From positions 24,735,501 through 24,799,500 of the forward strand of contig NC_083609.1 in NCBI RefSeq assembly GCF_029168945.1: a stretch of 64,000 nucleotides of DNA, in the 5' to 3' direction. A model generated the notes under the pieces. It made no database searches, was not told where the DNA came from, and saw only the letters and a program-made list of their open reading frames with translations. Of this stretch, positions 34,336 to 46,411 are shown one piece after another. The stretch is from Cannabis sativa. Its lineage: Eukaryota; Streptophyta; Magnoliopsida; Rosales; Cannabaceae. Positions within the stretch are counted from its first letter, which is position 1; every line of letters starts with the position of its first letter. The position numbers and the translations under genes are program-made.

Positions 34336-35193
34336 TGTTATAGTGAGATTTCTCTCACCTAGAAACTCGAGATCAGACTCCTCTTTAAAGGACACGTGTA
34401 TTCAGATTTCCAATGAAGGCTGAATGTCCGCGAGAGACTTCTCGAAGTTTAGACCTCGCTCAGGATAAAACCAGCGAGATATTGCAAGTGCGACTTAAGT
34501 CGCACCGTGTAACCGTGATTCTCATCATACAGGGTAGATCCAACTCGCATGTGTCAGAACATGTGCGAGTGTCCCCTCTATATTTCCGCGACAAGTATAG
34601 AGACCAACTCCCTATGATGCAGTTTGGTCCCAACAGCCCTGACAGACCAATATAAACTCGCATGTCCAGATCTTACTAGCTCCAACATGCGATATCTACA
34701 AGGGGCGATTACTTAAGGGCGCAGACGTTTCAAACGTACTGGCAATCCTGCGAGCTCAACAAACGGAACATGAACAGTCAACTCGCAGATGCGGAAGACG
34801 CATACGTTGATGAACTTAGTAACTGTCACACATTTATTAATGTTAACGTTGTTTGAGTTTAGTTATTGCAATTCAATGTGTAAATAATGGATTAACAATG
34901 AATGTGATCCTTATGTAACCGATTGGACGCCTACTTTGTATATAAAGGGGTGATCCACCATGAAAATGCACCTACGAATCCTTTACTACAGTGGACTAAG
35001 CAGATCAAAATCTGACTGAACCACTATAATTCTTTGTCTTGTTTACTTTTTCCAGCCTTGTTGTGTGTTCTTGCATTCCCAGTCGAGTACTCGCCATTTT
35101 AGGTTGAATACTCTCACTTGTCATTTCCCTAAAAATTCTCTTTTATATCAATTAATTAGTACTTTTTAGTGTTGCGAAATTCACTCGACAACA
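34336..35193 (+). repeat. Tat1 3' LTR
   Basis: 858 bp, TATATAAA at 34939-34946, followed by the target duplication ATTTT (35194-35198). Confidence 0.95.
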
Positions 35194-35198
35194 ATTTT

Positions 35199-35698
35199 CT
35201 TATATCCTTCTCTCTCTTTTTGCTCCCCAATTAGGGTACTAAAGTTTATCCTAATTGGAAATCCAAGTCATGGTCCACTTACCCTTCATTTTCCACATAT
35301 TAGTTGAGTCATTGTCCACATTTTCGCCACCTCAGCTCTTTTTTTCCTTCATTAACGCCAGCTAGACTTTCTGCCAAAATACACCTACTGGGCTGACAAA
35401 TTGCTACGCGATGATTGCTACAGCAATGCCAGCCAGCAATAAGCCTTTTTCTGCTCCTTTTCCTTCTTGTCCCAAACATTTCCAAATACCTATTTTCGCA
35501 TTTTTTTCTGCTTAATACACATAAAAACAACAACATAAGTCTATTTAACACTTACTAACACACACACACACTTCAATTTATTACAAAGACCCAACAAACT
35601 AAACACAATTACATAATATAGACACTAATTACTCTATTATTTAGCTTAAAATCCAAGTTTAAAGATATCAAAAATAACTCTAAATCTTAGAGTTATCA
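35199..35698 (-). repeat. Element A 5' LTR, outer part
   Basis: Resumes CTTATATCCTTCTCTC after the Tat1 insertion and ends AGAGTTATCA, colinear with 5233-5728 of the other LTR. It abuts Tekay pol sequence at 35699, which suggests element A inserted into that Tekay element. Confidence 0.88.
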
Positions 35699-36835
35699 GA
35701 TTCCTAGTTACAACAGTAGATACTAATCAACCTATTTCAACTAGACTTGAAAATACGAGATTGGTGTGTGAATTTCTAGAGGATCTACCTAGATTACCAC
35801 CTTCCCGAGAGATTGAATTTGTTATACAATTAGTTTTGAGAGCGGAACCAATATCAAAAGTACCTTATCGAATGGCTCTAGCAGAGTTAAAGGAATCAAA
35901 GGTTCAACTTCAGAAATTACTAAACTTGGGATTTACCAGACCGAGTTATTCTTCTTGGGTGCTTCAGTGTTATTCGTGAAAAATAAGGATGGATCACTTT
36001 CAACGTGTATTGATTACCGGGAACTAAATAAACTCACTATCAAGAACAAATATCCGCTACCCAGAATTGATGACCTATTTGACCAGTTGAAGGGTAAGAC
36101 AGTCTTTTCAAAGATAAACCTTCGCTCTGGTTACGATCATTTAAGAATTCGAGAAGAGGATATCTCGAAGACTGCATGTCGTACTAGGTATGGACATTAC
36201 GAGTTTCTGGTGATGTCTTTTGGACTCACCAATGCCCCAACTGCATTTATGGATCTTATGAACCGAGTATTCAAGGATTTCCTGGACAAACATGTGATAG
36301 TTTTCATTGACGACATTCTAGTTTATTCAGAATTAGAAGAAGAACATGAATTACATCTCAGATTAGTACTTCAACGACTACGGGATCACAAGCTCTATTC
36401 TAAATTCAAAAATTGTGAGTTCTGGTTACACAGGTCTCTTTCTTATAACACATAGTGGATAAAGATAGGATCATGGTCTATTTGGCCAAAATCGAAGCTG
36501 TTTGGGATCGGCCAACACCAAAATCAGCTACTGAGGTTAGAAGCTTTTTAGGTCTAGCTGGTTACTATCATCAATTCGTTGAAGGTTTCTCAAAGATAGC
36601 AACACCTTTAACGAAATTGACGTGAAAGAATCTGAAGTTTGTTCAGATAGATCGGTGCAAGAAAATTTTTCATGAGTTAAAGCAACGCTTGATTACCGCT
36701 TCATTATTAACTCTTCCTTCCAATAAGAAAAATTTTGTCATTTATTGTGATGCCTCAAGACAAGGTCTAGGCTATATACTTATGCAAACTGCAAAGGTAA
36801 TAGCTTATGCTTCTCGGCAGTTAAAAGAGTATGAA
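35699..36835 (+). pseudogene. Tekay reverse transcriptase and partial RNase H
   Basis: [19 protein letters not shown] starts the RT region, followed by [14 protein letters not shown], a frame change near 35965, [43 protein letters not shown] and catalytic [10 protein letters not shown]. The last Asp pair is intact. After another break near 36430 come FLGLAGYYHQFVEGFSKIA, a stop at about 36623, and the RNase H start FVIYCDASRQGLGYILMQ (first catalytic Asp). It ends at TAG 36837. The C-terminal half of RNase H and the integrase N-terminus are deleted. Confidence 0.88.
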
Positions 36836-36879
36836 TAGATGGGCAGTCCAAAAGGACCATTCAAATTTTAGAAGACATG

Positions 36880-37620
36880 CTACGAGCATGTGTATTAGAC
36901 TTTGAAGGATCATGGGTAAAGTACCTTCTCCTGATCGAGTTCTCGTACAACAACAGCTATCAGGCAACAATCAAGATGGATCCTTATGAACTATCTATGG
37001 AAGAAAGTGAAGATCACCTATTCGCTGGGATGAAGTAGGTAAGAGAAAGTTCTTGGGTCCCGAAGCTATTTAGAGAACAAGTGAGGCAGTTGACAAGATT
37101 AGAGAAAGAATGCTCGCTGCTCAGAGTAGACAGAAAAGTTATGCTGATCCAAAGCGACGAGATATTGATTTTCAAGTTAGAGATATGGTATTTCTTTGAA
37201 TATCTCCTATGAAATGTATTAAACGCTTTGGAAAGAAAGGAAAACTTAGCCTGAGGTTCATTGGACCTTTTGAGATCCTTGAGAGGATAGGAAAAGTAGC
37301 GTACAGATTGGCTATGCCCCCAACACTGGCAGCTGTACATGATGTGTTTTGTGTTTTGATGCTTCGAAAATATTTGTCAGACCCGTCTCACGTTCTGAGT
37401 TATGAAGCATTAGAACTTCAACCAGATCTTTCATACGAGGAGCAACTAGTGCAAACTAGACAGAAAAGAGAAAGTCTTGAGAAAAAAGACAATTGCACTA
37501 ATTAAAGTATTATGGAGAAACAGTAAGGTTGAAGAGGCAACCTGGGAACTAGAGACGGATATGCAACAGAAATATCCGGAGTTGTTTAGGTAAATTTCGG
37601 GACGAAATTTCTGTAAGGAG
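36880..37620 (+). pseudogene. Tekay integrase C-terminal region
   Basis: Short blocks in shifting frames: [20 protein letters not shown] (about 36933-36990), RERMLAAQSRQKSYADPKR (about 37100), KRFGKKGKLSLRFIGPFEIL (about 37220-37280), YRLAMPPTLAAVHDVFCV and the tail VEEATWELETDMQQKYPELF. The HHCC and the first catalytic Asp fall in the deleted part. Stops and frame changes occur throughout. Confidence 0.85.
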
Positions 37621-37628
37621 GGGATAAT

Positions 37629-38478
37629 TGTAATACCCTAAGGTTTAATAATCGGATTAGCAACCCTAACTAGGTTAATTATGTATTAATGAGAAATTAT
37701 GTTATTATATGATTTAAAATGTGAAACTATTATGATTTATTATATTTTAAGACCCCGTTGGTGTGTTAAGGGCATTTTCATAATTTTGACCCAAGAAGGG
37801 TAAATCGTAATTTTATGGCATAATGTGCTTATAGACTATATTATTATATAGTAAGTTTATTCTGTCTTACTGTAGGTGTTTTCTGAAAAGTCAGCGCGGT
37901 ATAGTTACAACCGGGTATTTTAGGCCGAACTAGGTTCGGGTCCCAAAATACATTTTTGGGATTTATTTATGGCATTTATATGATAAATGAGAAAATGTGA
38001 TTTATGTGTTATGTAACACGTAGATCTATGTCAAAGTGATTTTAAAATTGATATTCATATTGTTGTTTATACTGTCTTGCACGGTCTTGGCTCATGGGTG
38101 CTCTATTATGCAGGAAAGGGTAAATCTGTTGTTGATCAGCCATGAGGTCGAGAGCTTTTGTGGTGTATTGTACATGTTCAGGCCAAGCTAGACCACGAGG
38201 GTTGGGTCTACCAAGGGAAAATGTTGTAATCTTCACTTTCGCCGCTTAGATCGGCGTGTATTGATAACTTGTAATATTTTGAAAAAGTTTTTACAGGATC
38301 CTAAAACAAAAATGTAATCTTTTGAATGTTTGTAAGTTTAATAATTACAAGCTATTATTTTTATTCAGCATTCGTTTTAAAGTTTAATTACCGTTCTTAG
38401 CTCTAGTAAATCCCAGTTTAGCGGGATTATCATATGTTTAGTCGCAGTTTGTGGCGTTCCTATTGTTAGGGCGCTACA
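37629..38478 (+). repeat. Tekay 3' LTR
   Basis: TGTAATACCCTAAGG...GGGCGCTACA, 850 bp, following the polypurine tract. No partner LTR is in the window. Confidence 0.85.
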
Positions 38479-38690
38479 TTTTTGGTGTTCAATAAACTAT
38501 TAAATGGATCAAAGACCCTTCATGGACTTCGGTAATTGTTGAAACTAACAGTCTTGTGGTGGTTAAAGCCATGGCTAGTGAGCTGAAGAATCTATGCTTA
38601 TGCTTATGTTCTTAATTTATAAATTGCTCAATGTTTATTTAAAGTTTGTTAAATGATTTTTAAAAAAAATCTCATTTTGCACTAGAGCAT
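38479..38690 (+). pseudogene. LINE RNase H remnant
   Basis: The frame reads TIKWIKDPSWTSVIVETNSL followed by VVVKAMASELKNL, the RVT_3 type RNase H region of plant LINEs, with Asn where the catalytic Asp of ETDS is usual and a stop just before. It could be the continuation of the LINE cut at 2229; about 60 residues between the two pieces would be missing. A short A-rich stretch near 38660 may be the LINE 3' end. Confidence 0.6.
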
Positions 38691-38805
38691 CTTCTTCACA
38701 AGCTAATTTAAACTTTATCTATTTTATTAAATAACAATGTTGTTGTTTAGTAAAAGCTAAATTTATTAAAAAAAACATGATATACTAAAAAAGAAATGTT
38801 AAAGA

Positions 38806-39527
38806 TGTTATTTAATTTTCTACACAAGGTAACGTGGGAACCATCTGGGTGACACGTGAAATAGATTCTATCACTTGGGCGGGCAATCCCACTTATAAAG
38901 AGCCGTGCAAGGAGATTTGGTACTTGAATTCATAAACGGAAGTTAGGACATCCGAGCAGAGTATGCCAAAACACCTGACTAGCTTCCATCAAGCAGGTGG
39001 CTCGTATGCACCAGCCAGGGAATGCAAGTTAGACAATTTTAGAGATATATCTTATATATCTTCATGCTTGCAAGACACGACACTATCCCTGGATTCATGG
39101 GATAAACTCGTATTATTGAAGAAGAGAGAAAACCTGTTTAGTTTCCTATTTTACTTATTTTAATTATAGAAAGTAAACTAATTTTTTTATTTTATTCCTT
39201 ATTGATTTTGGAAAACTAATTTGATGTAATTAATCTCTATAAATAGTAGACTCATCTTACTATTCAGAAACAAGAATTTCATTCAGAGAAAACACTCAAG
39301 CGAAAAACTCAGAGATCATTGTAAGAGCTTTTGAGAGATTAAGGTTTTCTTGTTCATCTACTCACAAGTCAATACAACTAAAAGGGAGTAGGCTATTAAT
39401 ATCATCAAGGAACCAAACCTCTATAATTTTGGTATTTTTTTTACTTTATATTATTCATATTTATTATTTAATTATTCATAATTGCTTAAATTTGACTCAC
39501 TACCGTTAGTTAAAAGCAATGTCAACA
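38806..39527 (+). mobile_element. Diverged Tat solo LTR, relative of the Tat2 LTR
   Basis: Starts TGTTATTTAA and ends AAAGCAATGTCAACA. It is colinear with the Tat2 LTR in its second half (TTGTAAGAGCT, AAGTCAATACAACTAA, AGGCTATTA, AACCTCTATAA, then the ACTC(A/T)..CGTT stretch and GTCAACA end). Length 722 against 714. Flanks AAAGA and AAATA match at 4 of 5 bases, compatible with an old target duplication. Confidence 0.65.
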
Positions 39528-39772
39528 AAATAAAAGAATAACCACAAAATATTATAAAATCATGTAACTAGATATTTAATTTTATATATAATAATTCAAT
39601 AATTATTATGAAAAATCGCTAACCATTTACTAGATACTACCTCTTTTTAATGTGAGTATTACTATTAGACAATAGTATACATCATTCACCACCGAATGAT
39701 CAATAATTTTCTTTATTAATTATTAAATTAAAATGAGCACTTGTCCCTTTAGCAATTTTTCTTTAAATAAAG
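39528..39772. other. Unassigned AT-rich stretch
   Basis: Between the solo LTR and the MULE end. I see no coding or element signature. Confidence 0.5.
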
Positions 39773-39840
39773 GAGAAAATTATATAAATTGATATTTTTA
39801 GTAAAATTTTTACATTTTATGTTCATTTTTTTTTACAGTT

Positions 39841-40330
<490 letters not shown>

Positions 40331-40794
40331 CAACCAAACCACACCCTAATCCCTCAAAAATCATTCACCATTATAATTGATAAGTTGTGTTTTAACCATT
40401 TTTTTAGATATTAGGAATAGTATGTAGTTTTTTTTTGTTATATGTGTGTGGTATTTTTTTGAACTAGTATTATTTTGCTATTTTTTTGGTCTGAAATGCT
40501 AGATCTAGTTTTCTTTCGATATTTGGATTTTTTTACAGCTTATCGATTTTTTATCAGTAGAATATTGATAAAATGTCAATACTATGAAAGAAAATATTAG
40601 GAATGACCATTATCGACAGGTTGTCGATTACTTGTCAACATATTATTGACAATATGGCTAAAATTAGATTTAAGCATCATTTGTCGATAGTATATAGACA
40701 TTATGTCAACAATATTTGGAAAATATATTTTTTCATAAATTTTCAATGATTTGTCGATGCGTTGTCGATGGTTAGTAAAATTTCAATTTCTCAT

Positions 40795-41508
40795 TGTTAT
40801 CCCAAAATTGGCACTCTGACGTGGCATCACAAGAATGGTGACACGTGGCATCAACTTAGAGCACCTGGTCGGATCAACATGCCGAGCAGGATGCCTCGCT
40901 GGCATGTTCATAATGAAATACTCAACGAGCCGTGCAGAATGAGAAACACTTAGCGAATTCAGCCAAGCACTTCGTGAGTCACCAGCTCAATCCCTATAAC
41001 TCAGGGATCAACTTGCGTGGCTATGGCATACACACGATTCCACTATCGGTGTATATGACCTCAATCCCACGATCCTAGTATTCAGCAATGATCCCACGGT
41101 CTTTGTGTTTATGCGCTTTGTAACGAGAGAGGAAACTCCTCCTCCTCAAGTTTCCTGCCCTATAAATAGTGAGGAATGTTCACTGGGTAGGAGGACGAAA
41201 AAAGAGAGATTGATCGAAACTGTATAACAGAGATCATACGCCGAAACGCTATAAGCTAAGGCTATCTAAGAATTATATATTCAGAGATATTATTGTAAGA
41301 GCTATAAGAAAAGGAATCTTCTTCCTTATTCTTAAGTCAATACAACTAACGAGGATTAGGCTATTACCGAACTGCTCGGGGCTGAACCTCTATAAAATTT
41401 TTGTGTCTTCTTATTATTATTATTTGCTTTATTACGTATTCTTATTACGACATATCATTTATCACTTATTAAAAGACTCATTGTCGTTGGCTAAAAGCGA
41501 AGTCAACA
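40795..41508 (+). repeat. Tat2 5' LTR
   Basis: TGTTATCCC...GAAGTCAACA, TATA box TATAAATA at 41161-41168. Confidence 0.95.
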
Positions 41509-41509
41509 T

Positions 41510-41529
41510 TTTGGTGCTTTCATTGAGAG
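41510..41529 (+). promoter_or_regulatory. Tat2 primer binding site (putative)
   Basis: TTTGGTGCTTTCATTGAGAG directly follows the LTR, at the primer position. It differs from the Tat1 site, so the two elements probably use different tRNAs; the tRNA is not identified here. Confidence 0.65.
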
Positions 41530-41557
41530 AAGAATCACAGATTGCTCTTTCGACACG

Positions 41558-43336
41558 ATGGTGCAAACTCGCAGAGGCCTGTCAGACCCAGCAAACTCAC
41601 AGACGCTGGATCCGATGTTGCAGGACCTAGGGAGTTTGACGGTTCCACCTGCTGTCAATCCTGGACAGACCGGGAAGTGTGGTGAATGATGGAACAACTC
41701 TTGTTACTGAAACTGCGCCTGGTGTGCAAGAGACCGGAAATAACGGTTCCGCACACAGCCAGGATGTTCATAACATGATTGTTCCACCAGGCATCAGCGC
41801 TCAGACAACCATCAGAGATGCAACCGAATTGAAAAATCTTCGTGCTGCGCTTGGACTCATGCAGGGCCACAACAATACCCTGCATCACGATCAGGAGGAG
41901 TTACGTGCCGCAGTAAACCTCGCGTTTGACGAACAGAGGCGTATGTTCGCCGAGTGGAGAGATAAAGAGATGGAGGCATTAAAGGCTCACCATGCAGAAA
42001 TCGAAGATCGTAGTCGGCAAGCTACTGTGTTGATACGGAGAGCCTATCAGACTGTAGGCCAGCAGGCGCCGAGCATCATTCCCCTTGGAGAAGCCGAGGA
42101 TGACCCAACGGTGAATGCTTCCCAAACAAACAACGGTCAGCCGTCCAATCCCCGGTCACGAGTTCCACTCGTGGGCCAAGAGGTAGGCAGACAGACCTTG
42201 TTCGAGAATTCATCAGGAGGAGTCATGCTCGATGGATCCACTCAAAATAATGGAGCCATTCCACCTGCCAACCAAGCGAACCAATCACTAAGGCAGCCAG
42301 GTTCTTTTGTGTTCGAAAGGTTGGGAACACCCCGTGACCTACGGGATGACCTGAACAGAAGAAGGGGAGCAGACGAGCAGAATACTACAACGAATGTGCA
42401 GTCCGGAGCCCATACTCAAATCCCCGCTCAGAAAGACACTGACGTAGCCCAACCCGAGAATAATGCCAATGAAATCAGCCCAGCCGTACAACCCAGCTTG
42501 AGAAACTGAAGAATATGTTTCATGGCATGGCCGGGCAGCATAACAATGATCTTGAGTTAGACCGCGCACGCAGAACTCCTTTCTCGCCAAAAATCAACCT
42601 CCTGCCACTACCTCACAAGTTCAAGATGCCAACGTGGAAGATGTACACTGGGAGAGAAGATCCTCTCTCTCATCTCAAGTATTTCGAGATGCAGATGGAT
42701 TTACAAGGAGTGCGAGGAGACGTATGTTGCAGAATCTTCCCCGCAACTCTGTCGGATTCCGCACAGCAATGGTATTTCAAGTTGGCTCTAGGAAAGTTTA
42801 GTTCATGGAAAACTTTCTCTTTGGAATTCCATGCACAATTCTCTTCCTCAGGCCAACTCCCATTGCATCTGGGAGATTTGGTCGAAGTAAAACAGCGACC
42901 AGGCGAGCCACTCCGGGCATACATCAGCAGATTCATGACGGAAGCGACCAAGGTGTCACGGGTAACCGAGGATGGAAAGTTATCCGCGATACTGGGGGGC
43001 ATTGAAGTCCTTGGCGAACTATGGAAGGACATAAGGAAGAACGGACCGGTCGACTCAATGAGTGATTTCCTCGACCGGGCTGAAGGTTTCATCAAGCTCG
43101 AAGAAGCCATTCTGCGACCAGAAGGTGAGCAAAAGCTGAACAAAACGAAGGCTCCTTCTACTAGAACGTCCGCCCAGCTTCCCCAATATTCCAGCAACTC
43201 AAGTGGCAAGCGTTCAGGCAACAACCACAAGCAAGGGAACGGGAAGAAGGGAAAGTTCACCGAAAAACCCGAATAGACTCCCCGTGATCGCGTCAAACAC
43301 ACTGTATTCACTATCCTAACTGAGGATATAGAAAGT
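41558..43336 (+). pseudogene. Tat2 gag
   Basis: Likely start at ATG 41558 (MVQTRRGLSDPANSQ). A frame change near 41680 leads to the frame 41679-42509, with a Glu/His-rich segment (HNNTLHHDQEELRAAVNLAF) and a low-complexity linker. After another frame change near 42500 the capsid domain follows: YTGREDPLSHLKYFEMQM, DSAQQWYFKLALGKFSSW, PGEPLRAYISRFMTEATKV and MSDFLDRAEGFI. A TAG at 43274 interrupts the frame, which goes on as TPRDRVKHTVFTILTEDIE into the knuckle. Gag forms the particle in which cDNA is made. Confidence 0.88.
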
Positions 43337-44275
43337 GTGTATATAGCAACTCAGTCGCTAATTCCGTACAAGAAGCTCCGGCCCATGAAGAAAGATACCA
43401 GCAAGAGGGACATGACAAAATTTTGTCGGTTCCATGGAGACTACGGCGACGACACCAACGAATGCTACAACCTGAAGTGGGAGATAGAACTTCTGATCAA
43501 GAAGAACAACCCGCACCTACAGAAGTATGTCAAGGCCAACCAAGGTCAGAACAACCAAGATCTGATGCCTCCGCCAATAGATGGACACTTTCAAGTCATC
43601 ATTGGAGGCTCGCACATCGCTGGAGACACGGGCAAAGCTCGGGAACGATATGCCCGCACAGCTCAGTACGAGCAAGAAGAAGTCATCTTGGCCGTGGAAG
43701 AAAGGAATCCCAAAGTTCCACGAGCAGGAGAGCCAACCATAACATTCAACGACGAAGATGCTGTCCAGATAAGGTTTCCGCACAACGACCCGCTGGTCGT
43801 GGAAGTCCAGATAGCAAACAAAATGGTGTCCAGAACCATGATTGATAATGGGGCTTCTTCAAATATTTTGTTCAAGACTGCTTACGAGAAGATGGAGCTC
43901 CAGCTCAAGGATTTAACTCCATGCCTTCAGCCCGTCTATGGTTTCTCCGGTCAAGGAGTTGCGCCACTAGGACAAATCCGCCTACCCCTCACAGTTGGAC
44001 AAGCTCCAACGAGCATAACTGTCATGGCACAGTTCCTGGTATTGGATGTTCCTTCACCCTTTAACGTAATGCTAGGCCGACCAGCCTTGTATGACTTAAA
44101 AGCTGTCACATCAATATTCCACTCATGCTTGAAGTTTCCAACCAAAAATGGGGTAGGGTGTCTTAGAGTGAACCAGCAATCTGCTCGGGAATGTTACAAC
44201 CTTGCAGTGGCCAAGGCTAAGAAGGAAATATCCTCCAGCCAGAGCCCGGACAAGGGAATAAATATTCCCAAGTAG
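43337..44275 (+). pseudogene. Tat2 gag knuckle and protease
   Basis: The knuckle reads CRFHGDYGDDTNEC: the CX2H and final Cys are kept but the middle His seen in Tat1 is Asp. The linker has the Tat motif IIGGSHIAGDTGKARERYA. The protease active-site loop is TMIDNGASSNILF and the second half has YGFSGQGVAPLGQIRLPLTV and VMLGRPALYDLKAV. It ends at TAG 44273; the same frame continues (ETAQGEDEDVD) to RT, so a Gln codon probably stood here. Confidence 0.88.
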
Positions 44276-45514
44276 GAAACCGCCCAAGGCGAGGATGAAG
44301 ATGTGGATCCTCGACCTGGGGACCCAAGCATCAATGTTGGACCTGTGGAAGAATTAGAAGAAATCGAGGTCGATCCAGATATCCCGGCCAGAAAGCTGAA
44401 AATCGGAAAGGGTTTGTTGCTCAAAGTAAAATCGGAATTGATAAAATTTCTGAGAGCAAACCTAGACGTTTTCGCCTGGTCACATGCGGATATGGTCGGA
44501 ATCGATCCTTCTATTATTTCGCACGTCCTGAATATCGATCCTAATATACGGCCAGTTCAGCAAAAACGAAGACTGCTGGATAAAGAACGAGCAGTAGCCC
44601 TGAAAGACGAAGTTGAAAAGCTGCGCAACAACAATTTCATTATTGAAGCTTTCTACCCAGCTTGGGTCGCGAATCCTGTACTCGTGCCTAAGCCGACCAA
44701 GAAATGGCGAGTCTGTATTGCCTTTACAGACCTCAACAAAGCATGCCCTAAAGACTATTTCCCACTTCCAAGAATCGATCAGCTCGTTGATGCAACAGCC
44801 GGGCACAAAATATTAAGCTTCATTGATGCTTATTCAGGCTACAATCAAATCAAGATGCATCCACCAGACCAAGAACATACAAGTTTCCGGACAGATATGG
44901 GTCTCTACTGCTACAAAGTCATGCCATTCGGTCTTAAAAACACCGGAGCTACATATCAAAGACTGGTCAACAAAATGTTTAAAGATCAGATCGGCAGAAA
45001 CATGGAAGTGTATGTGGATGATATGCTCGTCAAATCCAAAAAGGCTGAAGGGCACATAGATGACCTGGACGAATGTTTCAAAGTCCTCAGAAAATAAAAC
45101 ATGAAACTGAATCCCCTAAAATGCTCCTTCGGAGTCAGCTCGGGAAAGTTTCTAGGCTTCATCGTCAACGCTCGAGGAATTGAAGCCAATCCGGAAAAAA
45201 TCCAAGCCCTCCTGGATATGAACTCGCCAACAAAAACCAAAGAGGTACAAAGGCTAACTGGTCGAATCGCCGCACTCAGCAGATTCGTGTCAAAATCAAC
45301 GGATAAATGTCTCCCATTCTTCAACATCCTGCGAGGAAACAAAAAGTTTGAGTGGACAAAAGAACGTGAAAGAGCTTTTCAAGATCTAAAGGCACAGCTC
45401 GCAAAACCTCCCGTCCTCTCTAAACCTCTAGACGGTGAGGAACTGGGGATATACCTGGTAGTAACGGAGCATGCCATAAGTGTCGTACTAATCAGAGAAG
45501 AAGATGGCGTGTAG
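44276..45514 (+). pseudogene. Tat2 reverse transcriptase
   Basis: Blocks NLDVFAWSHADMVGID, RPVQQKRRLL, FYPAWVANPVLVPKPTKKW, AFTDLNKACPKDYFPLPRID, IDAYSGYNQIKM, YKVMPFGLKNTGATYQR and catalytic YVDDMLVKS are all present. An in-frame TAA at 45095 lies between FKVLRK and MKLNPLKCSFG. The connection region then runs to TAG 45512 (REEDGV), where the frame goes on as YPVYYISKRL. The polymerase active site is intact. Confidence 0.9.
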
Positions 45515-46411
45515 TATCCAGTCTATTACATCAGTAAAAGACTCATCGAGGCCAAAGGCCGATATCCGTTGATAGAAAAGCTCGCCTACTGCCTCATCTT
45601 AGCAACAAGAAAGCTAAGACCTTATTTTCAAGCTCATCCTATTCTGGTGTACACCAACCAACCACTACGGAAAATACTGCAAAAGCCAGATGCCTCTGGG
45701 CGATTACTCAAGTGGGCGGTGGAATTGGGGCAGTACGAAATCAATTTCCAACCGCGAACAGCTATCAAAGGCCAAGCTTTGGCCGACTTTATGGTGGAAT
45801 GCACAGGAAAAACTGAAAGCATCCCAGAAGGCGATCCCGAGCCAACACTACAGCCGACCAGCACTGAAAGCAAGCCGACCTGGAAGCTTCACGTGGATGG
45901 ATCGGCCACAGATCAGCTATCCAGCGCAGGAATTGCCCTTGTCACACCTGGGGGGCAACATCTGCATGCAGCGGTCAAATTTGGATTCAAAACCTCCAAC
46001 AATGAGGCCGAATACGAAGCCCTAATCGCTGGAATCAAACTAGCGAAAGAAATGAAAGCTGAGCACATCGAGATCTGCAGTGACTCACAGCTAGTGGTTA
46101 ATCATGTATCTGGCGAATACGAGGCTCGGGGAGAAAAAATGATAGCATATCTGAGCAAAATACATGATCTACTCGCACAATTCAAAAGCTACAGCCTCAA
46201 GCAGATTCCAAGAGAGGAAAATACAACTGTAGATGCGCTAGCCCGTTTGGCGAGCAACAATATAAGTGACAAGGCGAACCTGGTCCCGATCCAGTTTCTT
46301 AAAGAGCCTAGCATCACAGGCACGGAAGAAATCGAAATGATCAATACATCTTCGAACTGGATGACGCCAATAGTAGCCTATCTCAACTCTAGGGAACTCC
46401 CAGATAACTGA
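45515..46411 (+). pseudogene. Tat2 RNase H domains
   Basis: First the degenerate Gypsy RNase H (LAYCLILATRKLRPYFQAHP, DASGRLLKWAVELGQYEI), then the archaeal-type RNase H with LHVDGSATDQLS, SNNEAEYEALIAGI, CSDSQLVVNHV and NTTVDALARLAS carrying the acidic residues. It ends at TGA 46409 after YLNSRELPDN; the frame continues as NEARKMRRKAAQY into integrase, so the stop is a point change within the polyprotein. Confidence 0.9.

Larger units (their letters stand above)
23606..35193 (+). mobile_element. Tat1: Tat-lineage Gypsy retrotransposon with an antisense gene
   Basis: 858-bp LTRs (23606-24463 and 34336-35193), TSD ATTTT on both sides (23601-23605 and 35194-35198), primer site, gag-protease, RT-RNase H and integrase on the plus strand. 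An opposite-strand spliced gene lies between pol and the 3' LTR. The archaeal-type second RNase H and the extra ORF are marks of the Tat lineage. By eye the LTRs differ at about 9 positions. Pol has two in-frame stops (27398, 29492) and an integrase active-site change, so the copy is not autonomous. Confidence 0.95.
4356..35698 (-). mobile_element. Element A: Athila-like, pol-deleted LTR retrotransposon hosting two insertions
   Basis: Minus-strand order is 5' LTR (35698 down to 22573, interrupted), primer binding site, gag-protease fused to an integrase tail, a long non-coding region, polypurine tract and 3' LTR (5728 down to 4356, truncated). Its sequence resumes exactly across the Copia insertion (8270/18333) and the Tat1 insertion (23605/35194). 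Removing both leaves about 9.7 kb. Reverse transcriptase, RNase H and the integrase core are absent, so it must have depended on an autonomous Athila for copying. No target duplication can be tested because the left LTR edge is lost. Confidence 0.85.
35699..38478 (+). mobile_element. Tekay-type chromovirus fragment (3' half)
   Basis: Carries the end of protease/linker, RT, partial RNase H, integrase C-terminal region, polypurine tract (about 37613-37628, AAGGAGGGGATAAT) and a complete 3' LTR. The 5' half is not present on the right of element A. Multiple stops and an internal deletion make it an old, dead copy. Confidence 0.88.

Noticed and set aside
23730..34663. Identical 67-residue minus frames in the two Tat1 LTRs
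   Set aside because: LTR duplication; no domain.
42670..43311. 213-residue minus-strand frame opposite Tat2 gag
   Set aside because: Shadow of the capsid frame in a GC-rich coding stretch; no domain and no counterpart in Tat1.
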